Shown piece after piece: positions 45,676 to 55,682 of a stretch of DNA of 64,000 nucleotides (the stretch's first letter is position 1; every line of letters starts with the position of its first letter). The notes under the pieces were generated by a model, which was not told the origin of the DNA, made no database searches, and worked only from the letters and a program-made list of their open reading frames with translations. Position numbers and translations under genes: made by a program. Origin of the DNA: an uncultured Eubacteriales bacterium (GTDB lineage: Bacteria > Bacillota > Clostridia > Christensenellales > Aristaeellaceae). Location: positions 62,001-126,000 of the forward strand of contig CADCFG010000013.1 of NCBI GenBank assembly GCA_902800625.1, given 5' to 3'.

Positions 45676-46935
45676 ATGCTTGAGACATTGAAGAACGCCT
45701 GGAAAATCCAGGACCTGCGCAAGAAGATCCTGTACACCCTGGGTATGCTGCTGATTTATCGTCTGCTGTGCTATGTGCCGACTCCCGGCGTCAACACCAG
45801 TCTGATCGCCAGCGCCCTGGAGCGCTACAGCCTGCTGGGCTTCATCAATTCGATGACCGGCTCGGATCTTTCCAACTACACCATCATGGCCATGGGCATC
45901 ACCCCGTACATCAATGCCAGCATTATCATGCAGTTGCTGTGCGTGGCGATCCCGAAGCTGGAGGAGCTGCAGAAGGAAGGCGAGGAAGGCCGCAAGAAGA
46001 TCGCTCAGATCACCCGTTATGTCACGGTGGGCCTGGGCTTCGTGCAGGCCATCGCGCTGACCATCGGCCTCCATGCCAACGCCACCAACGGCTTCCTGGG
46101 CCTGCTGACCATCGGCTTCTGCCTGGCGGCCGGCACCGCGATCGCCATGTGGATGGGCGAGCGCATCACGGAGAACGGCATCGGCAACGGCATTTCCCTG
46201 CTGATCTTCGCCGGCATCATCTCCAACCTGGCCCGCAGCGTGGGCACCAACGTGGTGAACATCTTCAGCCATCCTGAAGCGGTTCACATCCCCGCTGTCA
46301 TCGCTTCCCTGATCGTGTTCATCATTCTCGTGGTGGGCATCGTGCTGGTGGACCTGGCCGAGCGCCGCATCCGCATCCAGTATGCCAAGCGCATGGTGGG
46401 CCGCAGGATGTACGGCGGCCAGAGCACCCACATCCCGCTGAAGCTGAACGCCTCCGGCGTGCTGCCGCTGATCTTCGCCAATGCGATCATGCAGTTCCCG
46501 GCCACCATACTGGCGTTCTTCCCGAACTCCGGCGCGAACCAGTGGTGGACGAGCCACGTGAGCTCTACCCACGCGCTGTACCAGATCATCTTCGCGCTGA
46601 TGATCTTCGGCTTCACCTTCTTCTACTCTGAGATTTCCTTCAATCCCGTTGAGATTGCCAAGAACATCCAGAGCAACGGCGGCATGATCCCCGGCATTCG
46701 CCAGGGCAAGCCCACCAGCGACTACATCAAGAAGATCACCCACCGGATCACCATGTTCGGCGCGATCTATCTGGCGGTCCTGGCCGTGATCCCGATGATC
46801 ATCTATTCGATCGCCGGCGTCAGCCTGCCCTTCGCGGCGAGCTCCCTGCTGATCGCAGTTTCCGTCGCCATGGAGACCATGCGCGAGCTGGAGAGCCAGA
46901 TGCTGATGCGCCACTACAAGGGATTCCTGAACTGA
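45676..46935 (+). CDS. secY: Protein translocase subunit SecY
   Basis: 419 residues with ten membrane helices. It forms the channel of the Sec translocase. Plug and gate regions are recognisable (FINSMTGSDLSNYTIMAMGITPYINASIIMQLL; GGQSTHIPLKLNASGVLPLIFANAIM; MIPGIRQGKPTSDYIKKI). It lies in the standard spc position right after rplO. Confidence 0.97.
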   Translation: MLETLKNAWKIQDLRKKILYTLGMLLIYRLLCYVPTPGVNTSLIASALERYSLLGFINSMTGSDLSNYTIMAMGITPYINASIIMQLLCVAIPKLEELQKEGEEGRKKIAQITRYVTVGLGFVQAIALTIGLHANATNGFLGLLTIGFCLAAGTAIAMWMGERITENGIGNGISLLIFAGIISNLARSVGTNVVNIFSHPEAVHIPAVIASLIVFIILVVGIVLVDLAERRIRIQYAKRMVGRRMYGGQSTHIPLKLNASGVLPLIFANAIMQFPATILAFFPNSGANQWWTSHVSSTHALYQIIFALMIFGFTFFYSEISFNPVEIAKNIQSNGGMIPGIRQGKPTSDYIKKITHRITMFGAIYLAVLAVIPMIIYSIAGVSLPFAASSLLIAVSVAMETMRELESQMLMRHYKGFLN

Positions 46936-46952
46936 TCCCTGGAGGAAACCAT

Positions 46953-47573
46953 ATGAAGCTGATCTTTTTGGGCCCTCCCGGAGCCGGCAAGGGCACACAG
47001 GCGGCAGGAGTGAGCGCGCACCTGGGCGTGCCGCACATCTCCACGGGCGACATGTTCCGCTCCGCCATTCAGAACCAAACCCCCACGGGTATCGAAGCCA
47101 AGAAGTATCTGGACGCGGGCGAGCTGGTTCCCGACAGCGTGACCATTGCGATGGTGAAAGAGCGCCTGAGCATGGACGACGCCAGGAACGGCTACCTGCT
47201 GGATGGTTTTCCCCGCACGGTGGACCAGGCCATTGCGCTGGACGAGATCAGCGCGCCTGACGCCGTGGTGGATATCGACGTTCCCGATGAGCGGCTCATG
47301 AGCCGCCTCACCGGGCGTCGGTTTTGTGGAAAGTGCCACGGCACCTTCCACGTCTCCAAGCTCACCGACGAGCACACCTGCCCCATCTGCGGCGGCGAGC
47401 TCTATCAGCGCAGCGACGATCACCCCGACACGATCTCGACCCGCCTGAAGGCCTATCACGCCTCCACCGAGCCGCTGATCGGGTACTACAAGGGCCTGGG
47501 CAAGCTGCGCCGGGTGAACGGAGACAGTCAACTGGAGGATGTGTTCAAGGCCATCCTCGCAACGCTGGAGTGA
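46953..47573 (+). CDS. adk: Adenylate kinase
   Basis: 206 residues. The P-loop is GPPGAGKGTQ, followed by HISTGDMFRSAI, the NMP-bind segment GFPRTVDQ and a zinc-binding lid (CGKCHGTFHVSK...CPICGG). It makes 2 ADP from ATP and AMP. AGGAAA precedes ATG 46953 and map follows after 3 nt. Confidence 0.96.
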   Translation: MKLIFLGPPGAGKGTQAAGVSAHLGVPHISTGDMFRSAIQNQTPTGIEAKKYLDAGELVPDSVTIAMVKERLSMDDARNGYLLDGFPRTVDQAIALDEISAPDAVVDIDVPDERLMSRLTGRRFCGKCHGTFHVSKLTDEHTCPICGGELYQRSDDHPDTISTRLKAYHASTEPLIGYYKGLGKLRRVNGDSQLEDVFKAILATLE

Positions 47574-47576
47574 CAC

Positions 47577-48350
47577 ATGATCACAATCAAGAACGAATCA
47601 CAGATAGAGAAGATGCGCAAGGCCGGGGCGCTTCTGCACGAGGTGCTCGGGCTGGTGCGCGAGGCCATCGAGCCCGGTGTGACCACCCACTATCTGGACC
47701 AGCTGACCGAAAAGCTGATCCGGGAACGCGGTGCGATCCCGTCCTCGAAGGGATACCAGGGCTTTCCTTATTCGATCTGTGCTTCTGTGGATGATCAGGT
47801 GGTCCACGGCTTCCCCAACAAGGAAAAGCTGCGCCGGGGGCAGCTGCTGAGCGTCGATTGCACCTGCATACTCGACGGCTGGCAGTCCGACAGCGCGTTT
47901 TCCGTGGTGGTGGGCGGCGGCAATGAAAAGAACCAACAGCTGGTGGATGTCACCGAAAGGTGCTTCTGGCTGGGGGCGCAACAGGCGGTGGCCGGGAACC
48001 ATTTGGGCGACATCGGCTACGCTGTGCAGACCTGCGCGGAATCCCACGGCTACGGCGTCATCCGCGACCTTTGCGGCCACGGCATCGGCACCGAGATGCA
48101 CGAGGATCCCAACGTGCCCAACTTCGGCCGGCCTCACAGGGGCGTGGTGCTGCAGCCGGGCATGACCATCACCATCGAGCCGATGATCTCCATGGGCACC
48201 TGGAAGGTGTGGCAGGAGGACGACGGCTGGACCATCATCACCCGGGACGGCAGCCCCTGCTCCCACTACGAGCACACGCTGCTGATCACCGACGGGGAAC
48301 CGGAACTGCTGTCCTACCCCGGCATGAAGGTGTCGGAGGTACTGAAATGA
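47577..48350 (+). CDS. map: Methionine aminopeptidase, type I
   Basis: 257 residues. Metal ligands are visible in the order D (SVDCTCILDGWQSDSAF), H (DLCGHGIGTEMHEDP), E (ITIEPMI) and E (YEHTLLIT). It removes the initiator methionine. The N-terminal half shows the usual SICASVDDQVVHGFPN segment. The stop overlaps the KOW gene start (ATGA). Confidence 0.96.
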   Translation: MITIKNESQIEKMRKAGALLHEVLGLVREAIEPGVTTHYLDQLTEKLIRERGAIPSSKGYQGFPYSICASVDDQVVHGFPNKEKLRRGQLLSVDCTCILDGWQSDSAFSVVVGGGNEKNQQLVDVTERCFWLGAQQAVAGNHLGDIGYAVQTCAESHGYGVIRDLCGHGIGTEMHEDPNVPNFGRPHRGVVLQPGMTITIEPMISMGTWKVWQEDDGWTIITRDGSPCSHYEHTLLITDGEPELLSYPGMKVSEVLK

Positions 48351-48619
48351 ACAAGTTGCCGGTAGAGCTTGGCAGCATCGTCATTTCAAAGGCAGGCCGC
48401 GACCAGGGCCGCGCGTTCGTGGTCGTGGGAGAAGTGGACGACGACTTCGTGATGGTCGCCAACGGCGGCCTGAGGAAGATGGATCGCCAAAAGAAAAAGC
48501 GCCGCAAGCACCTGAAGCCCACGGGCAGAGTGGTGAAAACGGTGGCCGAGCGACTGGCCGCAGGCCAGGCGATTGAAGATCATGAATTGCGCGACTGGTT
48601 GAGCGAGGAGGAGGAATAG
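48347..48619 (+). CDS. KOW-domain RNA-binding protein (L14e-like)
   Basis: 90 residues. The N-terminal half ([33 protein letters not shown]) is an SH3/KOW-like fold related to archaeal and eukaryal L14e. Such a protein between map and infA is widespread in Clostridia. Its function is unknown, probably ribosome or RNA linked. It is coupled to map by the ATGA overlap. Confidence 0.85.
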   Translation: MNKLPVELGSIVISKAGRDQGRAFVVVGEVDDDFVMVANGGLRKMDRQKKKRRKHLKPTGRVVKTVAERLAAGQAIEDHELRDWLSEEEE

Positions 48620-48620
48620 C

Positions 48621-49041
<421 letters not shown>

Positions 49042-49467
49042 TGATGCCGAATGGGCGGGGGAGCGAAGGCTCCTCCGCCTATTGATCGCTTTTGCGGGCA
49101 CTTGCATCATTGTTGGCGCAATGTTGCATCAAAAGGCGGCAAAAGCACCGTAGACAGAAAAATTAACATAATCAGACCTATGATTTAACAGGCGGTACTT
49201 CAAAGATGTAAGAACCGCCTGGTTGAATGTGGTATAATCATTTAGTCTGTGAGAATTTCGGAGCGGCTGACGCGCCTTACCCGCGCGTTTTCCGGGATTC
49301 TTTCACATATCTGTCCGGGCGTTACGCCAGACGCCGGGACGCAGGCGGGGGCCGTCTGGCTTCCGGTGCCGCCGCGAGGCGGAACTGATGCTGCCCAAAC
49401 TATGTACGGGCAATATCGCCGGTTTTCAACACAAAGCATAGAAGCATGTTGGAGGTGCAAACAACAC
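49042..49467 (+). promoter_or_regulatory. rpmJ-rpsM gap: terminator, internal promoter and alpha-operon leader
   Basis: After rpmJ, GGGCGGGGGAG and CTCCTCCGCC form a stem without a T-run. Further on AGGCGGTACTT / AAGAACCGCCT makes an imperfect dyad (about 49190-49220), just upstream of a TATAAT at about 49232-49237. A 35-box is weak. The RNA from there to ATG 49468 would be about 220 nt, with GC-rich stems (e.g. GTCTGGC / GCCAGAC). It may fold as a ribosomal-protein-binding leader (S4 in the same operon is the classical regulator). No gene is seen. Confidence 0.55.
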
Positions 49468-49839
49468 ATGGCACGAATTGCTGGTGTCGACCTTCCCAGG
49501 GAGAAGCGAATCGAGATCGCCCTGACGTACATCTACGGCATTGGCCGTAACATCGCGGACGATATCATCGAGGCCACGGGCGTGAACCCGGACACCCGGG
49601 TGAAGGACCTGACCGAGGAGGATATCGGTAAGCTGCGCGACTACATCGACCACAACGTCAAGGTTGAGGGCGACCTGCGCCGCGAAGTTTCCATGAACAT
49701 CAAGCGCCTGATGGAGATCGGCTGCTATCGCGGCCTGCGCCATCGTCGCGGTCTGCCCGTTCGCGGTCAGAATACCAAGCAGAATGCCCGTACCCGCAAG
49801 GGCCCGAAGAAGCAGGCTGCCGGTAAGAAGAAGAAATAA
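49468..49839 (+). CDS. rpsM: 30S ribosomal protein S13
   Basis: 123 residues ([20 protein letters not shown]...[15 protein letters not shown]). The C-terminal [26 protein letters not shown] is basic. ATG 49468 was chosen because GGAGGTGC is upstream and the family begins with ARIAGVD. It is the first gene of the alpha part. Confidence 0.96.
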   Translation: MARIAGVDLPREKRIEIALTYIYGIGRNIADDIIEATGVNPDTRVKDLTEEDIGKLRDYIDHNVKVEGDLRREVSMNIKRLMEIGCYRGLRHRRGLPVRGQNTKQNARTRKGPKKQAAGKKKK

Positions 49840-49875
49840 TCTCATCGCTTAATAACTTAGGGAGGAATAAACGCT

Positions 49876-50274
49876 ATGGCAAAGCCGAAGCTGAAAAGGG
49901 TTACCCGCAAGCGCCGCGAGAAGAAGCTCGTGGAGCGCGGCGCGGCCCATATTCGCTCTTCTTTCAACAATACCATCGTGACGATCACGGACACCGCCGG
50001 CAACGCGCTGAGCTGGGCCTCCGCTGGCGGACTGGGTTTCCGCGGCAGCAAGAAGTCCACGCCCTTTGCCGCGCAGAGTGCCGCTGAGACTGCCGCGAAG
50101 GCCGCCATGGAGTATGGCCTGAAGACCGTCGAGGTCTATGTCAAGGGCCCCGGCTCCGGGCGTGAAGCCGCTATCCGTTCGCTGCAGGCCGCCGGTCTGG
50201 AAGTGAACATGATCAAGGACGTGACGCCCATCCCCCACAACGGATGCCGCCCGCCCAAGCGCAGAAGAGTATAA
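49876..50274 (+). CDS. rpsK: 30S ribosomal protein S11
   Basis: 132 residues ([24 protein letters not shown]..., [20 protein letters not shown]). It sits at the 30S platform near the Shine-Dalgarno helix. Confidence 0.97.
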   Translation: MAKPKLKRVTRKRREKKLVERGAAHIRSSFNNTIVTITDTAGNALSWASAGGLGFRGSKKSTPFAAQSAAETAAKAAMEYGLKTVEVYVKGPGSGREAAIRSLQAAGLEVNMIKDVTPIPHNGCRPPKRRRV

Positions 50275-50293
50275 TTGAGAGGAGAAACCGGAC

Positions 50294-50890
50294 ATGGCTA
50301 AGAATACACAGCCCGTTCTGAAAAGATGCAAGGCGCTGGGTCTGTCTCCTGCGGTGCTTGGTTACTCCAAGGAGACCAATCGCAATCCCAAGCCCCAGAT
50401 GCGTCGCAAGCAGTCTGAATATGGCAAGCAGTTGATGGAAAAGCAGAAGGTCAAGTTCATCTATGGCGTTCTGGAAAAGCAGTTCTATCATTACTATGAG
50501 ATGGCCGAGCGCAAGCGCGGCATCACCGGCGAGATCATGCTCCAGTATCTGGAGCGCCGCCTGGACAACGTGGTGTTCCGCATGGGCTTCGCCGCGACCC
50601 GCCGCGAGGCGCGCCAGCTGGTGAACCACGGTCACTTCACCGTGAACGGCAAGCGCTGCGACATCCCCTCCGCCATGGTCAAGCCCGGCGACGTCGTCGC
50701 CGTGTGCCAGAAGAGCCAGGCTTCCGTGAAGTTCAAGGGCCTGCTGGAGGAGTACGGCAAGAAGACCGTGCCCCAGTGGATCGAGAAGGCCGCGGATTCC
50801 TTCGAGGGCAAGATCACCGCGATGCCGAGCCGCGAAGACATTGACTATGAGGTTTCCGAGAACCTGATCGTCGAGCTGTACTCCCGCTAA
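50294..50890 (+). CDS. rpsD: 30S ribosomal protein S4
   Basis: 198 residues with the S4 RNA-binding domain (LERRLDNVVFRMGFAATRREARQLVNHGHFTVNG). No zinc-type Cys cluster is obvious at the N-terminus. It nucleates 30S assembly and in other bacteria represses its own operon. Confidence 0.97.
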   Translation: MAKNTQPVLKRCKALGLSPAVLGYSKETNRNPKPQMRRKQSEYGKQLMEKQKVKFIYGVLEKQFYHYYEMAERKRGITGEIMLQYLERRLDNVVFRMGFAATRREARQLVNHGHFTVNGKRCDIPSAMVKPGDVVAVCQKSQASVKFKGLLEEYGKKTVPQWIEKAADSFEGKITAMPSREDIDYEVSENLIVELYSR

Positions 50891-51012
50891 TAGCTGTTTA
50901 TAGACAGACGTTTGCCTCTGGCCTGGCGGTGAGATACGAAACCACCGTCAAGCCAAGGGCCAGCACCGCTTCGACCGACAAGGTGAAGCGACAGGAGAGG
51001 AGGAAACGCTGA

Positions 51013-51984
51013 GTGATCGATCAAATCGAAAAACCCAAAATTGAGCGTGTAGAAGTCGGCGAGAACAACCGTTACGGAAAGTTTGTCGTGAATCCCCTGG
51101 AGCGCGGCTTCGGCCAGACCCTGGGCAATTCTCTGCGCCGCGTGCTGCTGAACTCGCTGCCCGGCGTGGCCGCCACGAGCGTCCGTATCGAGGGCGTTCA
51201 GCATGAGTTTTCGACCGTTCCCGGCATGAAGGAAGATGTTGCGGAACTGATCCTTAACATCAAGCTTCTCTCTGCGAAACTCTTCACGGACAACCAGAAG
51301 GTTGTCTCCATCGATGCGCACGGTCCCTGCGAGATCACCGCGGGCGACATCAAGGCGGACGACGAAGTGGAAATCGTCAACCCCGAACTGCACATCGCTA
51401 CGCTTTCCGAGGGCGCGCACCTGCAGTGCCAGATCACCCTCGAAAAGGGAAGAGGCTATGTTTCCGCAGAGCGGAACAAGCAGCTCGCAATGGAACGCAA
51501 CAAGGTGGCCGGAATGCCCATCGGCGTGATTCCGGTGGATTCCATCTTTACGCCCATCCGCAAGGTGAGCTATTCCGTTGAAGACACCCGCGTGGGCCAG
51601 GTTACCGACTACGATAAGCTGACCATCGAAGTGTGGACCAACGGCTCGATCCTGCCCAAGGAGGCGCTGGCCTCCGCGGCGCAGATCCTTACGAACAACA
51701 TGCGCCTGTTCATCGACCTGACGGTGAACGTCGTCCGCGTCGATTACAACGAACCGGAAATCGACGACAAGAGCAAGGTCCTGGAGATGACCATCGAAGA
51801 GCTGGATCTCTCCGTCCGTGCGTTCAACTGCCTGAAGCGCGCCGGCATCAACACGGTTGCCGAGCTGGTGCAGCGCAATCAGGAGGACATGATGAAGGTG
51901 CGCAACCTCGGCAAAAAGTCGCTTGAAGAGGTGGAACAGAAGCTGATCGCTCTGGGCCTGAGCCTCAAGACGAGCGAAGAATAA
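51013..51984 (+). CDS. rpoA: DNA-directed RNA polymerase subunit alpha
   Basis: 323 residues with GTG start after GAGAGGAGGAAAC. The N-terminal domain ([24 protein letters not shown]) forms the dimer scaffold. The C-terminal domain ([24 protein letters not shown]...[14 protein letters not shown]) binds DNA and activators. Confidence 0.97.
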   Translation: MIDQIEKPKIERVEVGENNRYGKFVVNPLERGFGQTLGNSLRRVLLNSLPGVAATSVRIEGVQHEFSTVPGMKEDVAELILNIKLLSAKLFTDNQKVVSIDAHGPCEITAGDIKADDEVEIVNPELHIATLSEGAHLQCQITLEKGRGYVSAERNKQLAMERNKVAGMPIGVIPVDSIFTPIRKVSYSVEDTRVGQVTDYDKLTIEVWTNGSILPKEALASAAQILTNNMRLFIDLTVNVVRVDYNEPEIDDKSKVLEMTIEELDLSVRAFNCLKRAGINTVAELVQRNQEDMMKVRNLGKKSLEEVEQKLIALGLSLKTSEE

Positions 51985-52024
51985 CCGGGACTGAATGATT
52001 TAAGCATCAAGGGAGGAACCAGAA

Positions 52025-52534
52025 ATGGCCAATCGCAAGCTGGGTCGGCCGACCGACCAGAGGATGGCGATGCTTCGCAACCAGGTGACCAATCTGATCT
52101 GGTACGGCAGGATCGAAACCACTCTGGCGCGCGGCAAGGAAGTTCAGTCTCTGGCTGAGCACCTCGTGACCATCGCAATGCGTCAGTGTGATAACACCGT
52201 CGAAGTGACCAAGAAGCACATGAACGACAAGAAGCAGGTTGAGGAGCTGACCGTGCAGAACGACAGCCCCGAGCGCCTGGCTGCCCGTCGTCAGGTCATG
52301 CGCTATCTGTACGACATCCCCGCCGTCCAGAACGAGGGCGAGGACAAGGACGACTTCAAGAAGCGTCAGAAGGACGTGAAGCATCAGGTCGTCGAGAAGC
52401 TGTTCCGCGAGATCGCGCCGAAGTACAAGAAGCGCGCCGAGGAAAAGGGCCAGGGCGGCGGTTACACCCGCATCGTCAAGAAGGGCCCCCGTCGCGGCGA
52501 TGCCGCCGAGATGTGCATCCTGGAGTTCATCTGA
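52025..52534 (+). CDS. rplQ: 50S ribosomal protein L17
   Basis: 169 residues. The N-terminal half ([22 protein letters not shown]...[20 protein letters not shown]) is standard; the charged middle is longer than in the shortest forms. Last gene of the supercluster. Confidence 0.96.
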   Translation: MANRKLGRPTDQRMAMLRNQVTNLIWYGRIETTLARGKEVQSLAEHLVTIAMRQCDNTVEVTKKHMNDKKQVEELTVQNDSPERLAARRQVMRYLYDIPAVQNEGEDKDDFKKRQKDVKHQVVEKLFREIAPKYKKRAEEKGQGGGYTRIVKKGPRRGDAAEMCILEFI

Positions 52535-52550
52535 TAGCGGAATGATGAAG

Positions 52551-52587
52551 GCCGCCCCCCACGCAGTAGCGTGGGGGCGGTTTTTTC
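52551..52587 (+). terminator. Terminator of the ribosomal supercluster
   Basis: A strong stem CCGCCCCCCACGC...GCGTGGGGGCGG is followed by TTTTTT. Confidence 0.9.
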
Positions 52588-52615
52588 TATCGTAGGGGCA
52601 GGGGAAAAGCCTGCG

Positions 52616-53611
52616 TCATCCCATTGCGGGGGGAGCGGTGATGGAGACGGTCTCCAGCACCTCGTAGCGGTCCATCTGCAGATGGCGCTTCATCTGCAGG
52701 GCCTCCTCGATGGGGATCTCCACCATCTCGCCCTCGTGGGTGCCGATGATGCAGTTGCCGCGGCCGTTCACCAGCGCCTTGACGGCGAAATAGCCCATGC
52801 GGGTGGCGGTTTCGCGGTCGCGGGCGTTGGGGGTGCCGCCGCGCTGGATGTGGCCAAGCACGGTGACCCGGGGCTCGATGCCGATGGCTTCGTGGATCTT
52901 CTTGCCGATGTCCACGGCGCTGCCCGCGCCCTCGGCCACCACGATCATGAAGTGGGTGCTGCCGGCCAGGCGGGCGCTGCGGATGCGCTCCACCACGTCC
53001 CTCTGGAAGTCCAGCTCGCGCTCGGGCACCAGCACGGCGGTGGCGCCCACGGAGATGCCCACGTACAGCGCCAGGAAGCCGGCGTTGCGGCCCATGACCT
53101 CCACCACCGAGCAGCGCTCGTGGCTCTGCATGGTGTCGCGCAGCTTGTCGATGCAGTCGATGGCGGTGTTGCAGGCGGTGTCAAAGCCGATGGTGTAGTT
53201 GGTGCAGCCGATGTCGTTGTCGATGGTGGCCGGGATGCCCACCACCGGGACGCCCAGCCGGGACAGCTGCAGCGCGCCGCGGAAGGTGCCGTCGCCGCCG
53301 ATGGCCACGATGCCGTCCAGGCCCAGCATCTTGCAGGTGGAGACCGCCCTCTGCCGGCCCTCTTCGGTCATGAACTCCTTGCTGCGGGCGGTGTAGAGCA
53401 TGGTGCCGCCGCGGGAGATGATGTGGCCCACGCTGGCGGAGTCCAGCTGGACGAAGTCGCTGTTGATGAGGCCCTGCCAGCCCCGGCGGATGCCGATGCA
53501 CTGCACGCCGCTGGAGATGGCCGTGCGGACGACGGCGCGAACTGCCGCGTTCATGCCCGGGGAGTCCCCGCCGCTGGTCAGTACGCCGATGCGCTTGATC
53601 TTGTTATCCAT
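52616..53611 (-). CDS. pfkA: ATP-dependent 6-phosphofructokinase
   Basis: 331 residues. Features: TSGGDSPGMNAAVR, AIGGDGTFRGA (GGDGT marks the ATP-using type), IPATIDND, GRNAGFLAL, and GTPNARDRETATRMG near the end. It catalyses the committed step of glycolysis in the cytosol. AAAGGAG lies 9 nt before ATG 53611. It is separate from the large PPi-type enzyme at the window start. Confidence 0.95.
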   Translation of the reverse strand: MDNKIKRIGVLTSGGDSPGMNAAVRAVVRTAISSGVQCIGIRRGWQGLINSDFVQLDSASVGHIISRGGTMLYTARSKEFMTEEGRQRAVSTCKMLGLDGIVAIGGDGTFRGALQLSRLGVPVVGIPATIDNDIGCTNYTIGFDTACNTAIDCIDKLRDTMQSHERCSVVEVMGRNAGFLALYVGISVGATAVLVPERELDFQRDVVERIRSARLAGSTHFMIVVAEGAGSAVDIGKKIHEAIGIEPRVTVLGHIQRGGTPNARDRETATRMGYFAVKALVNGRGNCIIGTHEGEMVEIPIEEALQMKRHLQMDRYEVLETVSITAPPAMG

Positions 53612-53647
53612 GGTGACCCACTCCTTTGTGTGTATTGTTCTGATTCT

Positions 53648-53677
53648 ATTATAGCGCAAAACGGGGCGGGATGTCTA
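53648..53677 (-). promoter_or_regulatory. Promoter of pfkA
   Basis: On the minus strand TAGACA (53677-53672) and TATAAT (53653-53648) are spaced by 18 nt. The same TGTAGACA -35 type occurs before the RND gene. Confidence 0.65.
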
Positions 53678-53746
53678 CAGGATTTTGCGGGGGCTGTTAC
53701 ATATAGGGCTCTGTGCGCGTCATAACAGATGAAAGGGGGAAGGCCA

Positions 53747-54289
53747 ATGGAGGACAGGGAGATCGTAGCACTGTACTTTGCCCGGTCGGAGCAAGCCATT
53801 CGGGAAACGGATGGGAAATATGGACGACAGGTGCGCAACTTGGCCGAGGGAATCCTGAAGAACTGTTCAGACGCGGAGGAGTGCGTGAGCGACACCTGGC
53901 TGCGGGCATGGAATGCCATTCCACCCGCGCGGCCGAGCTCGCTGGGCGCGTATCTGTTCAGGATCGCCCGGAACTTGAGTATCGACAGGCTTCGACGGAA
54001 AAAGGCATTGAAGCGGGGCGAGGGCGCCCTGGTGCTGGACGAGTTGAAGGAGGTGGCGTCGCGCGTGCCGGAGGACGCGGAAGGCGAGATCTCCGCCGCG
54101 ATCAGCCGGTTCTTGGAGAAGCAGTCGAAGGAGAACCGGCGGATGTTCCTGCTGCGCTATTGGCGGATGGAGACCATCGCGGAAATCGCGAGGGAGGCGG
54201 GCAGGAAGGAAGCGTCGGTGAGAATGGTGCTGTCCAGGATGCGCAAGGGCCTGCGGGTTGCGCTGGAAAAGGAGGGGATCTGGCTGTGA
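53747..54289 (+). CDS. ECF-type RNA polymerase sigma factor
   Basis: 180 residues with sigma region 2 (SDAEECVSDTWLRAWNAIPP, LGAYLFRIARNLSIDRLRR) and region 4 (LLRYWRMETIAEIAREAGRKEASVRMVLSRMRKGL). It redirects RNA polymerase to a small promoter set. GGGGGAAGG precedes ATG 53747. The stop overlaps the start of the next gene (GTGA), an arrangement typical for a sigma/anti-sigma pair. Confidence 0.92.
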   Translation: MEDREIVALYFARSEQAIRETDGKYGRQVRNLAEGILKNCSDAEECVSDTWLRAWNAIPPARPSSLGAYLFRIARNLSIDRLRRKKALKRGEGALVLDELKEVASRVPEDAEGEISAAISRFLEKQSKENRRMFLLRYWRMETIAEIAREAGRKEASVRMVLSRMRKGLRVALEKEGIWL

Positions 54290-55539
54290 AGGCGGAAAAG
54301 CTGTTGGAGCTGATGGGAAATATACCGGACGCCTACATAACGGAAGCCATGGAAAAGCCCGCGCGGCGGCGCTGGCCGGCGGGACGGGCACTGTTGGCGG
54401 CGGCGCTTATGCTGGTGGGGGTGAGCGCGGCAGTGGCAGGGTTCCAGTCCCGGCTTCTGGGATATATCTTTCGGAATGGCGACGAACATCCCACGCCCGC
54501 CGTTCAGGCGCATTTGGTGCATATGGAAAGGGAGGGCACGGCGGAGGATGTGTCGTTCCGGGTGGATGAATTTCTGTTGGACGACGACCGGCTGTACCTG
54601 ACCTGGACGGCGGAGAACCATACCGGCAAGCCGCTGATCTTTACCGGCCCGATCATCGAGGGCGAAGGGGAGTTTGACATTCGCGCGGGAATGATTCGCA
54701 CCACCGTGGGTGGCGAGGTGTTGGGCGCGGCGCTGCCCGAGACCTGCGGCGAGACCACTGAGTTCCGCGTGCAGGGCGCGGGCGAGGGCCCGGTGAAGGT
54801 GACGATGCTGGCACAGGAGCCCGTTGCGGAATTTGTGGACAACAAGGTCTCGTCGCCCGTGGGCACGCCGGTTATCGCCTGGAACGTGGACTTGCAGCAG
54901 GTCGAGAGTTTCTGCTACGGCTTCGATGTTCACCCATCGAAGATATTCAAGGACGGGCAGCTCGTGGATGATGACGGCACCGACGGCTGGGGTCCCTGGA
55001 TTTCTACACACTTCTGCTATGATGACCGGGAGGCGCTGTGGAGCGACTTCGTCGACAAGCCGCTGTACGACACGATGCTTGGGGAGGTCGAGCTGGACGA
55101 GAAGCTGGGTTACGCAAAGCTGGCCAAGCGCTGGGACGTGGATTTGACGCTGGAGAAGGGCGCGCGGCGCAGGTCGCTGGCGGAGGAACTGCCGAGCTTC
55201 GATTTGGGGGATTACCGGCTGGTGGTCACGGAGCTGACCCAGACCGACGTGACCAATCGACTGCGGTTCCAGGCGGTGCCGAAGCGGGAAGGGGCATTTG
55301 ACGACGGGGCGGGGGAGTTCAAGCTGTACGTCAACGGTGCGGATGAGGAGCCGAGGTGCCTGGAGGGCAGCGGCGCGATATTGAACGACGGCTGGACTTT
55401 TTCCAACGCGACGCCCGTGGACGACACGCCGCGGATCGCCGCCTGGGAGTTCAAGTGGCTGAACGACGGCGAGCCCATCCGGGAAATCCGACTGACGCGC
55501 AACGACGCTGAGGATGAGACCGTGGACTGGAAGTTGTAG
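54286..55539 (+). CDS. Membrane protein, putative anti-sigma partner
   Basis: 417 residues with GTG start overlapping the sigma gene, AAGGAGGGG upstream. A cytosolic N-terminus of about 30 residues is followed by one membrane helix (RALLAAALMLVGVSAAVAGF) and a long extracellular part with beta-rich repeats (DVSFRVDEFLLDDDRLYLTWTAENHTG, resembling the DUF4179 type). It lacks an obvious zinc-binding anti-sigma motif. By position it should hold the sigma factor and sense an external signal, but this is inference. Confidence 0.7.
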   Translation: MKAEKLLELMGNIPDAYITEAMEKPARRRWPAGRALLAAALMLVGVSAAVAGFQSRLLGYIFRNGDEHPTPAVQAHLVHMEREGTAEDVSFRVDEFLLDDDRLYLTWTAENHTGKPLIFTGPIIEGEGEFDIRAGMIRTTVGGEVLGAALPETCGETTEFRVQGAGEGPVKVTMLAQEPVAEFVDNKVSSPVGTPVIAWNVDLQQVESFCYGFDVHPSKIFKDGQLVDDDGTDGWGPWISTHFCYDDREALWSDFVDKPLYDTMLGEVELDEKLGYAKLAKRWDVDLTLEKGARRRSLAEELPSFDLGDYRLVVTELTQTDVTNRLRFQAVPKREGAFDDGAGEFKLYVNGADEEPRCLEGSGAILNDGWTFSNATPVDDTPRIAAWEFKWLNDGEPIREIRLTRNDAEDETVDWKL

Positions 55540-55557
55540 ACAGAACACACAACACCA

Positions 55558-55592
55558 CGCGGGAGCGATATTGCATCGCTCCCGCATTTTTA
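55558..55592 (+). terminator. Terminator after the sigma/anti-sigma genes
   Basis: GCGGGAGCGAT (55559-55569) pairs with ATCGCTCCCGC and is followed by ATTTTTAT. Confidence 0.85.
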
Positions 55593-55594
55593 TC

Positions 55595-55623
55595 TTGCCA
55601 CCGGGTATAAAATGCCGTATAAT
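55595..55623 (+). promoter_or_regulatory. Promoter of parA
   Basis: TTGCCA (55595-55600) and TATAAT (55618-55623) are spaced by 17 nt. Confidence 0.7.
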
Positions 55624-55682
55624 ATAATTGAAAAAATGTGTGTATGCCGCCGAAGGGCGGTTTGCGGATGGGAAGGTTTACA

